Positions 9,772 through 18,049 are shown, counted from the stretch's first letter. The stretch: 64,000 nt of DNA from Pseudomonas paraversuta (GCF_904063065.1 NZ_CAJFCL010000009.1:186001-250000); one strand, 5' to 3'. Numbers and translations: made by a program. Notes: generated from the letters alone by a model not told the origin.

Positions 9772-9812
9772 AAGCGGCAAGTTTGGGGCGTATCGCTTTT
9801 AGCTTGCCGCTT
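9772..9812. repeat. Inverted repeat downstream of gshB
   Basis: Perfect ten-base arms, AAGCGGCAAG at 9772-9781 and CTTGCCGCTT at 9803-9812. Related AAGCTTCAAGCG motifs run back into the last codons of gshB. It may act as a terminator stem but has no T-tract. Confidence 0.55.
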
Positions 9813-9901
9813 GAGGCTTGCCCCTTCCCTCCTTGCAGCTAAAAACCAACATTGCGCTATCATGCGCGACCTGTGTAACGCGCAATGTTGGTCTTTCTGT
9901 C

Positions 9902-10801
9902 ATGACACTCCCCAGCGACCTGCCCCCCGAACTCAGCCATAAAGGCGTGAGAGCGGCCGATCGCCTGGGTTTTACCCTGATGGTCGCGGCGCTGATTCAT
10001 ATCGCAGTGATTCTGGGTGTGGGTTTCAGCATGAGCGAGCCCAGGAAAATCAGTAAAACCCTGGAAATCACCCTCTCGACGTTCAAAAGCGAGAAAGCTC
10101 CGGACAAAGCGGACTTCCTGGCACAGGACAACCAGCAAGGCAGCGGTACGCTGGACAAGAAAGCCGTGCCCAAGACCACAGAGGTCGCTCCGTTCCAGGA
10201 CAATACGGTCAAAAAGGTCACCCCGCCTCCTGCCGCCAGACCCGAACAGCCAAAGGCAGCGCCCAAGGCGGCAGTCACCACCGTCGCCCCGAAACCGAAC
10301 AAGGCCCCGCGCGAACCGCAAAAGGTCAAAACCGAAGCGGCGCCCAAGGCCAGCGTTCCCACGTTCGACAGCTCACAGCTGTCCAGCGAGATTTCCAGCC
10401 TCGAAGCCGAACTGGCCAACGAGCAGCAGCTGTATGCCAAGCGCCCCAAGATCTACCGCATGAGTGCCGCTTCGACCATGCGCGACAAGGGTGCCTGGTA
10501 TAAAGAGGACTGGCGCAAAAAAATCGAACGCGTCGGCAACCTCAACTACCCCGAACAGGCCCGTCGCGAAAAGATCTACGGCAAGCTGCGGCTGCTGGTG
10601 TCGATCAATCGCGACGGCTCACTGCACGAAGTGCTGGTACTTGAGTCCTCCGGGCAACCGCTGCTGGATCAGGCGGCGCAACGAATCGTAAGGCTGGCGG
10701 CGCCTTTTGCGCCATTCACTGGCGATCTGGCAGACATCGACCGGCTGGAGATCATCCGCACCTGGAAGTTTGCCCAGGGCGACAGGTTGTCGAGCAATTG
10801 A
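9902..10801 (+). CDS. tonB3: TonB-family energy transducer (TonB3-like)
   Basis: Likely transmits proton-motive force from an ExbB/ExbD-type complex to the outer membrane; the positional homologue in P. aeruginosa (PA0406, TonB3) has been tied to twitching motility. 299 residues from the ATG at 9902: one N-terminal membrane helix (about residues 25-42), a long Pro/Lys/Ala-rich periplasmic spacer, and a C-terminal TonB domain with NYPEQARREKIYGKLRLLVSI and a final IIRTWKFAQGD strand. The ribosome site is weak; an in-frame ATG at 9818 would add 28 unlikely residues. No exbB or exbD is nearby. The link to pili is inference from synteny. Confidence 0.85.
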   Translation: MTLPSDLPPELSHKGVRAADRLGFTLMVAALIHIAVILGVGFSMSEPRKISKTLEITLSTFKSEKAPDKADFLAQDNQQGSGTLDKKAVPKTTEVAPFQDNTVKKVTPPPAARPEQPKAAPKAAVTTVAPKPNKAPREPQKVKTEAAPKASVPTFDSSQLSSEISSLEAELANEQQLYAKRPKIYRMSAASTMRDKGAWYKEDWRKKIERVGNLNYPEQARREKIYGKLRLLVSINRDGSLHEVLVLESSGQPLLDQAAQRIVRLAAPFAPFTGDLADIDRLEIIRTWKFAQGDRLSSN

Positions 10802-10881
10802 GCCAGGCTCGCTCCTGCAGAGTCAGCAATCTTCATCCGCCAAACTTGTCAGTTCACCTTGCCAGCGCCACACTAAGGCTC

Positions 10882-11454
10882 ATGAAAAAGCACGCACCGA
10901 CCTACCTCAAGCATCAATTCCTGATCGCCATGCCCCACATGGCTGACCCGAACTTTGCACACACCTTGACCTACATCGTCGAGCACACGGCCAATGGTGC
11001 CATGGGCCTGGTGATCAACCGGCCAATGGATCTGAGTCTGGCGGACATTCTTGAGCAACTGCGCCCTGATACGGCCTGCGCACCCTTGTGCCAGCATGTG
11101 CCGATCTACGGCGGCGGCCCGGTGATGGTTGATCGCGGTTTTGTCCTGCACCCGGTCGGCATGAGCTTTGACGCCACCGTCGAGCTGGAGGACGGACTGG
11201 CCCTGAGCACCTCTGCCGACGTGCTGTTCAGTATTGCTGACGGGCGCGGGCCGCGACGCAGCCTGATTTGCCTGGGCTATGCCGGGTGGGACGCCGGCCA
11301 GCTGGAGGCCGAACTGGCCGACAATGCCTGGCTGACCTGCCCCTACTCAGCCCACGTCCTGTTTGACACCTCTAGCGAGTTGCGCCTCGACGCCGCCGCC
11401 AAACACCTCGGAGTGAACCTCAATTTGTTAAGCACCCAAGCAGGCCATTCCTGA
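10882..11454 (+). CDS. algH: YqgE/AlgH family protein (UPF0301)
   Basis: 190-residue member of the UPF0301 family, called AlgH in pseudomonads from an old link to alginate control; its biochemical role is unsettled. Seen: the typical opening HQFLIAMPHMADPNFAHTLTYI, the GAMGLVINRPM motif, and PIYGGGPV mid-protein. I use the ATG at 10882, with AAGG just upstream; an in-frame ATG at 10798 adds an atypical 28-residue leader. The stop shares one base with the ruvX ATG (TGATG), the usual coupling of this pair in gammaproteobacteria. Confidence 0.9.
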   Translation: MKKHAPTYLKHQFLIAMPHMADPNFAHTLTYIVEHTANGAMGLVINRPMDLSLADILEQLRPDTACAPLCQHVPIYGGGPVMVDRGFVLHPVGMSFDATVELEDGLALSTSADVLFSIADGRGPRRSLICLGYAGWDAGQLEAELADNAWLTCPYSAHVLFDTSSELRLDAAAKHLGVNLNLLSTQAGHS

Positions 11455-11906
11455 TGGCCGGGCACGACATTCGTCTTGTGCTCGGTTTCGACTTCGGCAC
11501 CCGCTCCATCGGGGTCGCCGTTGGCCAGATGATCACCGGCCAGGCCCGTGAACTGTGCAACCTGAAAGCCGAGAACGGCATTCCGAAGTGGGAAGAGATC
11601 GAAAAGCTCATTAAAGAGTGGAAACCCGACGTGCTGATTGTCGGCAAGCCCCTGAACATGGATGGCAGCGAAAGCCCGCTGTGCGCACGGACCAAAAAAT
11701 TTGCCAATCGGCTCAATGGCCGTTTCAATTTGCCCGCTTATGAGCACGATGAACGCCTGACCACTTTTGAGGCCAAGGGCGAGCGTATGGCCCAGGGCGG
11801 CCAGCGCGGCAGTTTTCGTGACAACCCTGTGGATGCCATTGCCGCCAGGCTGGTGCTGCAAAGCTGGATCGACGAGTTCCTGGCCAAGTCTCAATCCAAA
11901 GCCTGA
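11454..11906 (+). CDS. ruvX: RuvX/YqgF RNase H-fold nuclease
   Basis: Holliday-junction-resolvase-like nuclease, involved in 16S rRNA 5'-end maturation and possibly in antitermination. 150 residues with the RNase H-like fold: LGFDFGTRSIGVAVG holds the first catalytic Asp, VGKPLNMDGSES the middle motif, and DERLTT plus DNPVDAIAARL the other acidic positions. Coupled to yqgE through a one-base overlap. A later start is possible but none has a better ribosome site. Confidence 0.92.
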   Translation: MAGHDIRLVLGFDFGTRSIGVAVGQMITGQARELCNLKAENGIPKWEEIEKLIKEWKPDVLIVGKPLNMDGSESPLCARTKKFANRLNGRFNLPAYEHDERLTTFEAKGERMAQGGQRGSFRDNPVDAIAARLVLQSWIDEFLAKSQSKA

Positions 11907-11943
11907 CCCTGCGTTTGTATCACTGACGCGCCCCATTGTTTGC

Positions 11944-11978
11944 GCCCGCCGCTGCAGGCTTCGCCTCGCGGGCCTTTT
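11944..11978 (+). terminator. GC-rich hairpin with T-run ahead of pyrR
   Basis: GCCCGC at 11944-11949 pairs with GCGGGC at 11968-11973 and is followed by CCTTTT. The pyrR ribosome site (AAGGAG) begins immediately after. It may simply end ruvX transcription, but its position makes it a candidate attenuator for the pyr operon. Confidence 0.5.
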
Positions 11979-11989
11979 AAGGAGCCACC

Positions 11990-12493
11990 ATGATCCTGCC
12001 TGTTCCCGCTGAACTGATCTCCCAGATGGCCCTCGACCTCAAGGCCCATCTCGCCCGACGCGGCATCACCGAGCCGCGCTTCATTGGCATTCGTACTGGC
12101 GGTATCTGGGTTGCCCAGGCACTGCTGCGCGCGCTGGACAGCGACTCGCCACTGGGCACGCTGGATGTGTCTTTCTACCGCGACGATTTCAGCCAGAACG
12201 GGCTGCACCCGCAGGTTCGCCCTTCCGAGCTGCCATTCGAAATTGAAGGCCAGCATCTGGTCCTGATCGATGACGTGCTGATGAGCGGTCGTACCATTCG
12301 CGCCGCGCTTAACGAACTGTTCGACTATGGTCGTCCAGCCAGCGTGACACTGGTCAGCCTGCTGGATCTGGACGCGGCCGAACTGCCGATCAGGCCCGAC
12401 GTGGTGGGTGCGACCCTGCCCCTGAAACCGACCGAGCGGGTAAAACTGTCCGGCCCGGCGCCATTGACCCTCGAACTTCAAGACCTTGCCTAA
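11990..12493 (+). CDS. pyrR: PyrR bifunctional protein: pyrimidine regulator / uracil phosphoribosyltransferase
   Basis: 167 residues with the type I phosphoribosyltransferase fold. The PRPP-binding motif is HLVLIDDVLMSGRTIRAAL; GIRTGGIWVAQ forms the pyrophosphate loop near the N-terminus. In Bacillus PyrR binds RNA to attenuate pyr genes; in Pseudomonas it has been reported to affect pyr expression by a different route. Good AAGGAG ribosome site. First gene of a tight pyrR-pyrB-pyrC operon (12 bp to pyrB). The hairpin with T-run just upstream could be part of its control. Confidence 0.93.
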   Translation: MILPVPAELISQMALDLKAHLARRGITEPRFIGIRTGGIWVAQALLRALDSDSPLGTLDVSFYRDDFSQNGLHPQVRPSELPFEIEGQHLVLIDDVLMSGRTIRAALNELFDYGRPASVTLVSLLDLDAAELPIRPDVVGATLPLKPTERVKLSGPAPLTLELQDLA

Positions 12494-12505
12494 GAGACCT
12501 TTGCG

Positions 12506-13510
12506 ATGACGCCCATAGACGCCAAGCGCCCGCTACAGCTCAATGATCAGGGCCAGCTGCGCCACTTTCTGTCCCTCGACGGACTGCGCCGCGAGCTGCT
12601 GACTGAAATACTCGATACCGCCGACTCGTTCCTCGAAGTCGGCGCCCGGGCGGTGAAGAAGGTCCCGTTGCTGCGCGGCAAAACCGTGTGCAATGTGTTC
12701 TTCGAAAACTCCACCCGCACCCGCACCACCTTTGAGATGGCCGCACAGCGCCTGTCCGCCGACGTGATCACACTCAATGTGTCGACTTCGTCCGCGAGCA
12801 AGGGCGAAACCCTGCTCGACACCCTGCGCAACCTTGAAGCCATGGCCGCCGACATGTTCGTGGTACGCCACGGCGACTCCGGGGCCGCGCACTTCATTGC
12901 CGAGCATGTGTGCCCGCAGGTGGCGATCATCAACGGCGGCGACGGCCGGCACGCGCACCCGACCCAGGGCATGCTCGACATGCTGACGATCCGTCGCCAC
13001 AAGGGCGGCTTCGAAAACCTGTCGGTAGCCATAGTCGGCGACATCCTGCACTCGCGGGTCGCGCGTTCGAACATGATTGCCCTGAAAACCCTGGGCTGCC
13101 CGGATATCCGCGTGATTGCACCGAAAACCCTGCTGCCGATCGGCATCGAGCAATACGGGGTCAAGGTCTACACCGACATGACCGAAGGCCTGAAAGACGT
13201 CGACGTGGTGATCATGCTGCGCCTGCAGCGCGAGCGCATGTCCGGCGGCCTGCTGCCGAGCGAAGGCGAGTTCTACCGCCTGTTCGGCCTGACTACGGCC
13301 CGCCTGGCGGGGGCCAAGCCCGATTGCATCGTCATGCACCCGGGCCCGATCAACCGTGGCGTGGAGATTGAGTCGGCGGTGGCCGACGGCCCGCATTCGG
13401 TGATTCTCAACCAGGTAACCTATGGCATCGCCGTGCGCATGGCGGTGTTGTCCATGACCATGAGCGGGCAAACGGCCCAGCGCCAATTCGAACAGGAGAA
13501 CGCCCAGTGA
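12506..13510 (+). CDS. pyrB: Aspartate carbamoyltransferase catalytic chain
   Basis: Second step of de novo pyrimidine synthesis: carbamoyl phosphate plus aspartate to carbamoyl aspartate. 334 residues, longer at the N-terminus than E. coli PyrB, as usual in Pseudomonas. Carbamoyl-phosphate motif FFENSTRTRTTFEMA, the HPTQGMLDM segment, an LRLQRERM aspartate-loop region and HPGPINRG near the end. No pyrI lies beside it; instead the stop overlaps the GTG start of an inactive dihydroorotase-like chain (GTGA), matching the Pseudomonas dodecameric enzyme in which both chains are needed. Confidence 0.96.
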   Translation: MTPIDAKRPLQLNDQGQLRHFLSLDGLRRELLTEILDTADSFLEVGARAVKKVPLLRGKTVCNVFFENSTRTRTTFEMAAQRLSADVITLNVSTSSASKGETLLDTLRNLEAMAADMFVVRHGDSGAAHFIAEHVCPQVAIINGGDGRHAHPTQGMLDMLTIRRHKGGFENLSVAIVGDILHSRVARSNMIALKTLGCPDIRVIAPKTLLPIGIEQYGVKVYTDMTEGLKDVDVVIMLRLQRERMSGGLLPSEGEFYRLFGLTTARLAGAKPDCIVMHPGPINRGVEIESAVADGPHSVILNQVTYGIAVRMAVLSMTMSGQTAQRQFEQENAQ

Positions 13511-14778
13511 AGCTCAGCATTCTCGGCGCCCGCGTGATTGATCCGTGCAGCAAGCTGGATCAAGTGACCGACCTGCATCTGGAAGCCGGCAAAATCATTG
13601 CCATTGGCGCTGCCCCGGCAGGTTTTACCCCGACTCAAACCATCGAAGCCAAAGGCCTGGTGGCCGCTCCCGGGCTGGTTGACCTGAACGTTGCCCTGCG
13701 CGAGCCGGGCTACAGCCGCAAAGGCACCATCGCCAGCGAAACCCGCGCTGCCGCTGCCGGTGGCGTGACCAGCCTGTGCTGTCCGCCTCAGACCAAACCG
13801 GTGCTGGACACCTCGGCCGTCACCGAGCTGATCCTCGACCGCGCCCGTGAAGCCGGAAACTGCAAGGTGTTCCCGATTGGCGCCCTGAGCAAAGGCCTGG
13901 AAGGCGAGCAACTGGCCGAATTGATCGCTCTGCGTGACGCCGGATGCGTCGCCTTCGGCAACGGTCTCAGCAGTTTCACCAACACCCGCACCCTGTGCCG
14001 GGCGCTGGAATATGCGGCTACATTCGACCTGACGGTGATTTTCCACTCCCAGGATCGCGATCTGGCTGAAGGCGGCATTGCCCACGACGGTCCGATGGCC
14101 GCCTTCCGCGGTTTGCCGGGCATCCCTGAAACCGCCGAAACCGTAGCGCTGGCCCGTGATCTGCTGCTGGTTGAGCAAAGTGGCGTGCGCGCCCACTTCA
14201 GCCAGCTGACCAGCGCCCGGGGCGTGGCCCTGATTGCCCAGGCCCAGGCTCGCGGTTTGCGGGTGACGGCCGATGTGGCGCTGTATCAGCTTATTTTGAC
14301 GGATGAGGCGCTGGTGGACTTCTCCAGCCTGTACCACGTGCAACCGCCGCTGCGGACCCGGGCCGACCGTGACGGTCTGCGCGAAGCCGTGAAGTCGGGC
14401 GTGGTGCAAGCCATCTCCAGCCATCACCAGCCCCACGAACGCGATGCCAAGCTTGCACCCTTCGGTGCCACCGAGCCGGGCATGAGCAGCGTTGAGCTGT
14501 TATTACCGCTGGCAATGACCCTGGTAGAAGACGGTTTGCTGGACTTGCCGACCTTGCTGGCTCGCCTGGGCGCTGGCCCGGCCGATGCCTTGCGCCTGCC
14601 GGCCGGACGCCTGGCGGTGGGTTGCGCGGCGGATCTGGTGCTGTTCGATCCGACAGCTTCCACCGTGGCCGGTGAGAAATGGCTTTCCAAAGGCGACAAC
14701 TGCCCGTTCCTTGGCCATTGCCTGCCAAGTGCCGTGCGTTACACGCTGGTGGATGGCCGGATCAGCTACGAAGGCTAA
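13507..14778 (+). CDS. pyrC: Non-catalytic dihydroorotase-like subunit of aspartate carbamoyltransferase (PyrC', PyrX)
   Basis: 423 residues with an overall dihydroorotase fold. The metal-binding signature is destroyed: at about residues 55-70 the family's DxHxHLREPG reads DLNVALREPG, so both histidines are replaced, and the lysine-containing motif after it is also changed (SRKGTIASE). In P. aeruginosa and P. putida this protein is inactive as an enzyme and needed for assembly of active PyrB. The start is GTG at 13507, overlapping the pyrB stop, with a GGAG site. A true dihydroorotase should be encoded elsewhere. Confidence 0.93.
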   Translation: MKLSILGARVIDPCSKLDQVTDLHLEAGKIIAIGAAPAGFTPTQTIEAKGLVAAPGLVDLNVALREPGYSRKGTIASETRAAAAGGVTSLCCPPQTKPVLDTSAVTELILDRAREAGNCKVFPIGALSKGLEGEQLAELIALRDAGCVAFGNGLSSFTNTRTLCRALEYAATFDLTVIFHSQDRDLAEGGIAHDGPMAAFRGLPGIPETAETVALARDLLLVEQSGVRAHFSQLTSARGVALIAQAQARGLRVTADVALYQLILTDEALVDFSSLYHVQPPLRTRADRDGLREAVKSGVVQAISSHHQPHERDAKLAPFGATEPGMSSVELLLPLAMTLVEDGLLDLPTLLARLGAGPADALRLPAGRLAVGCAADLVLFDPTASTVAGEKWLSKGDNCPFLGHCLPSAVRYTLVDGRISYEG

Positions 14779-14783
14779 GCATC

Positions 14784-14848
14784 TGCAGGAGCGGGCTGCT
14801 CGCGATCTTTTGAACACATAAAAGATCGCGAGCAAGACCGCTTCTGCA
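14784..14848. repeat. REP doublet between pyrC and the TM2 gene
   Basis: Long imperfect inverted repeat: TGCAGGAGCGG and CGCGATCTTTT on the left, AAAAGATCGCGAGCA and CCGCTTCTGCA on the right. It lies between two convergent genes and could serve as a bidirectional terminator. Same general family as the GAGCTTGCTCGCGA elements. Confidence 0.7.
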
Positions 14849-14864
14849 TGTTTTGCGCTGTGCC

Positions 14865-15281
14865 TTAACGGCGTTCGGCGTTCTTGATCGAAATCTGTTC
14901 GTTCAGGGTCCAGAAGTCGTAAAGGATACCGATCAGAAAGAACCCGCCGGTAAACAGGTAGATGATCCCGGTGATCCATTTGCCCATGTACATGCGGTGC
15001 ACACCGAGCACACCCAGGAAGGTCAGCAGAATCCAGGCCACGCTGTAGTCGGTTTCACCCGAGGTGAAACGCAGGTCGGCTTCGCGATCCATGCTCGGAA
15101 TCAGGAACAGGTCGATCAGCCAGCCAATTCCCAACAAGCCCAGGGTGAAAAACCAGATCGTCCCGGTCACCGGCTTGCCGTAATAGAAGCGATGCGCCCC
15201 CAGAAATCCGAAAATCCACAGCAAATAACCCAGCACCTTGCTGTGGGTATCGCGTTGTACATCGTCTCGATAGCCGCTCAT
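14865..15281 (-). CDS. Double TM2-domain membrane protein
   Basis: 138 residues and two copies of the TM2 domain. Each has the G-x-HR-x-Y-x-GK-x-x-TG signature: LGAHRFYYGKPVTG at about residues 28-41 and LGVHRMYMGKWITG at about 93-106, each followed by a second hydrophobic helix ending in a D-x-F/W motif. Four membrane segments are expected. The function of this family is not established. It is monocistronic, convergent with pyrC, and divergent from the NlpC/P60 gene across about 250 bp. Confidence 0.8.
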   Translation of the reverse strand: MSGYRDDVQRDTHSKVLGYLLWIFGFLGAHRFYYGKPVTGTIWFFTLGLLGIGWLIDLFLIPSMDREADLRFTSGETDYSVAWILLTFLGVLGVHRMYMGKWITGIIYLFTGGFFLIGILYDFWTLNEQISIKNAERR

Positions 15282-15472
15282 AAATGCCCTCTTTGGTGCT
15301 GATAGAAAAATATTGTGGATTTTTTTGTGACTTTTTTACTGTCACGCAACAGGTAAAAGTGTCTTACAAAAAATGGCGCAAAGCCTTGTACCACCTGACC
15401 TGCGCTGCTGCCACGGGACAATTTGCCAGTACTTTTGTGCTTTTTCACCCCCAGGCCCAATCGACAAACGGC

Positions 15473-15501
15473 CTGAGAAAGGACAAAAAAGCTGTTATAA
15501 A
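15473..15501 (+). promoter_or_regulatory. Candidate sigma-70 promoter for the NlpC/P60 gene
   Basis: CTGAGA at 15473-15478 (4 of 6 to TTGACA), a 17-base spacer and TATAAA at 15496-15501. The start codon lies 32 bases downstream. The remaining divergent gap is AT-rich but shows no other clear signal. Confidence 0.4.
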
Positions 15502-15533
15502 GTTTCGCGCTTACCACCATAGAGCCCTGCCGA

Positions 15534-16193
15534 ATGCGTCCTTTATTCAAGACATGGCTAACCATTTGCCTGTTAATGCCACTGGCCGCCCACGCCACCA
15601 ATCGTGAGCAACATCTTCCTTCGGGCTTCACCGGCTACACCGCAAAATCATCTGCGGGTGCTGCTTATGTCGCCTCTAACAGCAAGACCAGCAACAAAAC
15701 CGTAGCACGTCCTGCGTCCAGCAAGGCTCATCGCAAAGCGCCTGGCAAAATCGCCAATGCTTCGCTGACCGCCGCCAACATGCAGAGCAGCACGGTATTG
15801 AGCCGCGCCGTCAACGTGCTGGGCACCCCTTATCGTTGGGGCGGCAGCAGCCCAAGTAAAGGGTTTGATTGCAGCGGGCTGGTGAAATACGCCTTTAATG
15901 ACGTTGCAGCGGTTGATTTGCCACGTACCTCCAGCGAAATGGCCAGCGGCCACGGGCAAAAGGTCGAACGCAAGGATCTGAAACCCGGCGACCTGCTGTT
16001 CTTCAACATCAAGAGCCGCAAGGTCAACCACGTTGCCATCTACCTGGGCAACGACCGGTTCATCCACGCGCCACGTCGCGGCAAGTCGGTCACCATCGAC
16101 ACCCTGAAAAAGCCTTACTGGCAGAGCCATTACGTAGTCGCCAAGCGCGTACTGCCGAAAGAGAAAGCCAGTCTGCAGGTTGTTCAGCGCTAA
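15534..16193 (+). CDS. Secreted NlpC/P60 family peptidoglycan hydrolase
   Basis: Probable periplasmic gamma-D-Glu-diamino acid endopeptidase acting on cell-wall peptides. 219 residues: signal peptide at about 1-21 (hydrophobic core TWLTICLLMPLAA, cleavage near AHA), a low-complexity Ser/Ala/Lys linker to about residue 80, then an NlpC/P60 domain. The catalytic Cys is in GFDCSGLVKYAF, the His in VNHVAIYLGNDRFIHAP. Ends in a strong bidirectional terminator shared with the pilT-like gene. The exact cut site and physiological partner are unknown. Confidence 0.87.
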   Translation: MRPLFKTWLTICLLMPLAAHATNREQHLPSGFTGYTAKSSAGAAYVASNSKTSNKTVARPASSKAHRKAPGKIANASLTAANMQSSTVLSRAVNVLGTPYRWGGSSPSKGFDCSGLVKYAFNDVAAVDLPRTSSEMASGHGQKVERKDLKPGDLLFFNIKSRKVNHVAIYLGNDRFIHAPRRGKSVTIDTLKKPYWQSHYVVAKRVLPKEKASLQVVQR

Positions 16194-16230
16194 GAGCGCC
16201 AACCTGCTCGCTGGAGCTGTCGAGGCACGA

Positions 16231-16263
16231 AGGCTGCGATCTTGAAGATCGCAGCCTTTTTTC
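16231..16263. terminator. Bidirectional rho-independent terminator
   Basis: Near-perfect stem AGGCTGCGATCTT / AAGATCGCAGCCT followed by six or more T on the plus strand. It sits between the convergent NlpC/P60 and pilT-like genes. Confidence 0.85.
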
Positions 16264-16274
16264 ATCCACAGCCC

Positions 16275-17273
16275 CTACAACGTTTCGATCACCCTCGCCT
16301 CACTAAGCCTGCCAAGGCTCATCTCCAGCGTCTGCATGCCGACCGCCCCACCGGTCTGGATCGCCGAGACCATCTGCGCAACCTTGTTTTCCCGTATCAG
16401 GTTCCTGATTGCCGGTGTCGCCAGCATGATTTCGTGAGCCGCTACCCTGCCCCCGCCAACCTTCTTGACCAGCGTCTGGGAAATTACCGCCTGCAGTGAC
16501 TCGGACAGCATGGAGCGCACCATGGCCTTTTCTTCTGCCGGGAACACATCCACCATCCGGTCGATGGTTCTGGCCGCCGAAGACGTATGCAGCGTAGCCA
16601 GTACCAGGTGTCCGGTTTCAGCTGCCGTCAGGGCCAGCCGGATGGTCTCGAGGTCGCGCATTTCGCCCAGCATGATCACGTCCGGATCTTCGCGCAGCGC
16701 CGAGCGCAACGCTGCCGAAAAACTGTGGGTGTCACGATGCACTTCACGCTGGTTGATCAGGCACCGGGCCGGCTGACGGATGAATTCAATCGGGTCTTCA
16801 ATGGTGAGTATGTGTTGCTGACGACTACGGTTAAGGTGGTCGATCATCGCGGCCAGGGTCGTGGATTTACCGGAGCCGGTGGCACCAGTGACCAATATCA
16901 GGCCGTGGGGCAGGCGACAAAGCTGACGAAACACCTCGCCCGGCCCCAGTGACTCAAGGCTCGGTACCCGTTGGGCAATGCTGCGCAACACCGCCCCCGC
17001 GCCACGCTGCTGCTCGAAAGCGTTGACCCGGAACCGGCCCAGCCCGGCAAGTGCACAAGAGAAATCGGCTTCATGCCCGGTTTCGAAAGCGCTGCGCTGC
17101 GCGTCTGTCATCAGGCTGTGGATAAGCCCCCGCACCTGATCTGGCCCGAACACCGGCAGCCCGCACTGCTGCATCTCACCATCGACCCGCAGCATGGGTG
17201 CGACACCTGCTGACAGGTGCAAGTCCGAAGCGCCACTACTGACACTCAATGCCAACAGGTCGGCGATATCCAT
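16275..17273 (-). CDS. pilT: PilT-type pilus retraction ATPase, short C-terminus
   Basis: Hexameric ATPase that disassembles type IV pili. 332 residues from the ATG at 17273, chosen for its GGAGG site and the conserved opening MDIADLLALSVSSGASDLHLSAG-like segment. Walker A is GATGSGKSTT, followed by the Asp box (LTIEDPIE), Walker B (MLGEMRDLET) and His box (LATLHTSSA); the AIRNLIRE motif is present. Compared with the roughly 344-residue PilT of P. aeruginosa it lacks the last dozen residues. No pilU follows; an NlpC/P60 gene is there instead. Divergent from yggS with 56 bp between starts. Confidence 0.9.
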   Translation of the reverse strand: MDIADLLALSVSSGASDLHLSAGVAPMLRVDGEMQQCGLPVFGPDQVRGLIHSLMTDAQRSAFETGHEADFSCALAGLGRFRVNAFEQQRGAGAVLRSIAQRVPSLESLGPGEVFRQLCRLPHGLILVTGATGSGKSTTLAAMIDHLNRSRQQHILTIEDPIEFIRQPARCLINQREVHRDTHSFSAALRSALREDPDVIMLGEMRDLETIRLALTAAETGHLVLATLHTSSAARTIDRMVDVFPAEEKAMVRSMLSESLQAVISQTLVKKVGGGRVAAHEIMLATPAIRNLIRENKVAQMVSAIQTGGAVGMQTLEMSLGRLSEARVIETL

Positions 17274-17329
17274 CCCCCCTCCCAATTCCAGTAGAATGCC
17301 GCAGACTTTCACAACGGCGGGCTTAACGA

Positions 17330-18016
17330 ATGTCCACGATAGCTGACAACATCGCTGAAGTTGAGGCACGCATCCGTGCCGCGGCACTGGCTGTGCAACG
17401 TGATGTGACGAGCATTCACTTACTCGCGGTCAGCAAGACCAAACCCGCTGCAGCGCTGCGCGAAGCCTATGCCGCCGGGGTTCGCGATTTTGGCGAAAAC
17501 TACCTGCAAGAAGCCCGTGCCAAACAGGTCGAATTAGCCGACCTGCCCTTGAGTTGGCACTTCATCGGCCCCATTCAATCGAACAAGACCCGCGATATCG
17601 CCGAGCATTTTTCGTGGGTGCACTCAGTGGACCGCCTGAAAATTGCCCAGCGCTTGTCTGAACAGCGCCCGGCAGACCTGGAACCACTGAATATCTGCAT
17701 CCAGGTCAACGTCAGTGGAGAAGCCAGCAAGTCCGGCTGTACCCCGCAGGATTTGCCTGCACTGGCAGCCGCCATCAACGGCTTACCGCGCCTGAAGTTG
17801 CGCGGCTTGATGGCGATACCGGAGCCCACTGAGGACCGGGCCGAGCAGGACGCGGCCTTTGCAACAGTGCGTGATCTGCAACAAAGCCTGAACCTGGGGC
17901 TCGATACACTTTCCATGGGCATGAGCCACGACCTGGAGTCGGCCATTGCCCAAGGCGCCACCTGGGTACGCATCGGTACCGCGCTGTTTGGTGCCCGCGA
18001 CTACGGCCAGGCCTGA
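17330..18016 (+). CDS. yggS: YggS/PipY family PLP homeostasis protein
   Basis: Cytosolic pyridoxal-5'-phosphate-binding protein of the alanine-racemase N-terminal fold, involved in vitamin B6 and amino-acid balance; no catalytic activity known. 228 residues. The PLP lysine is in HLLAVSKTKPA (about residue 36); GENYLQEARAK, WHFIGPIQSNK and the SMGMSHDLESAI motif near the C-terminus are all present. First gene of a rightward run with proC and yggT, a very conserved association. Confidence 0.93.
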   Translation: MSTIADNIAEVEARIRAAALAVQRDVTSIHLLAVSKTKPAAALREAYAAGVRDFGENYLQEARAKQVELADLPLSWHFIGPIQSNKTRDIAEHFSWVHSVDRLKIAQRLSEQRPADLEPLNICIQVNVSGEASKSGCTPQDLPALAAAINGLPRLKLRGLMAIPEPTEDRAEQDAAFATVRDLQQSLNLGLDTLSMGMSHDLESAIAQGATWVRIGTALFGARDYGQA

Positions 18017-18049
18017 TAAGACCGACCTCAATTTTTATAAGGATCTGTT

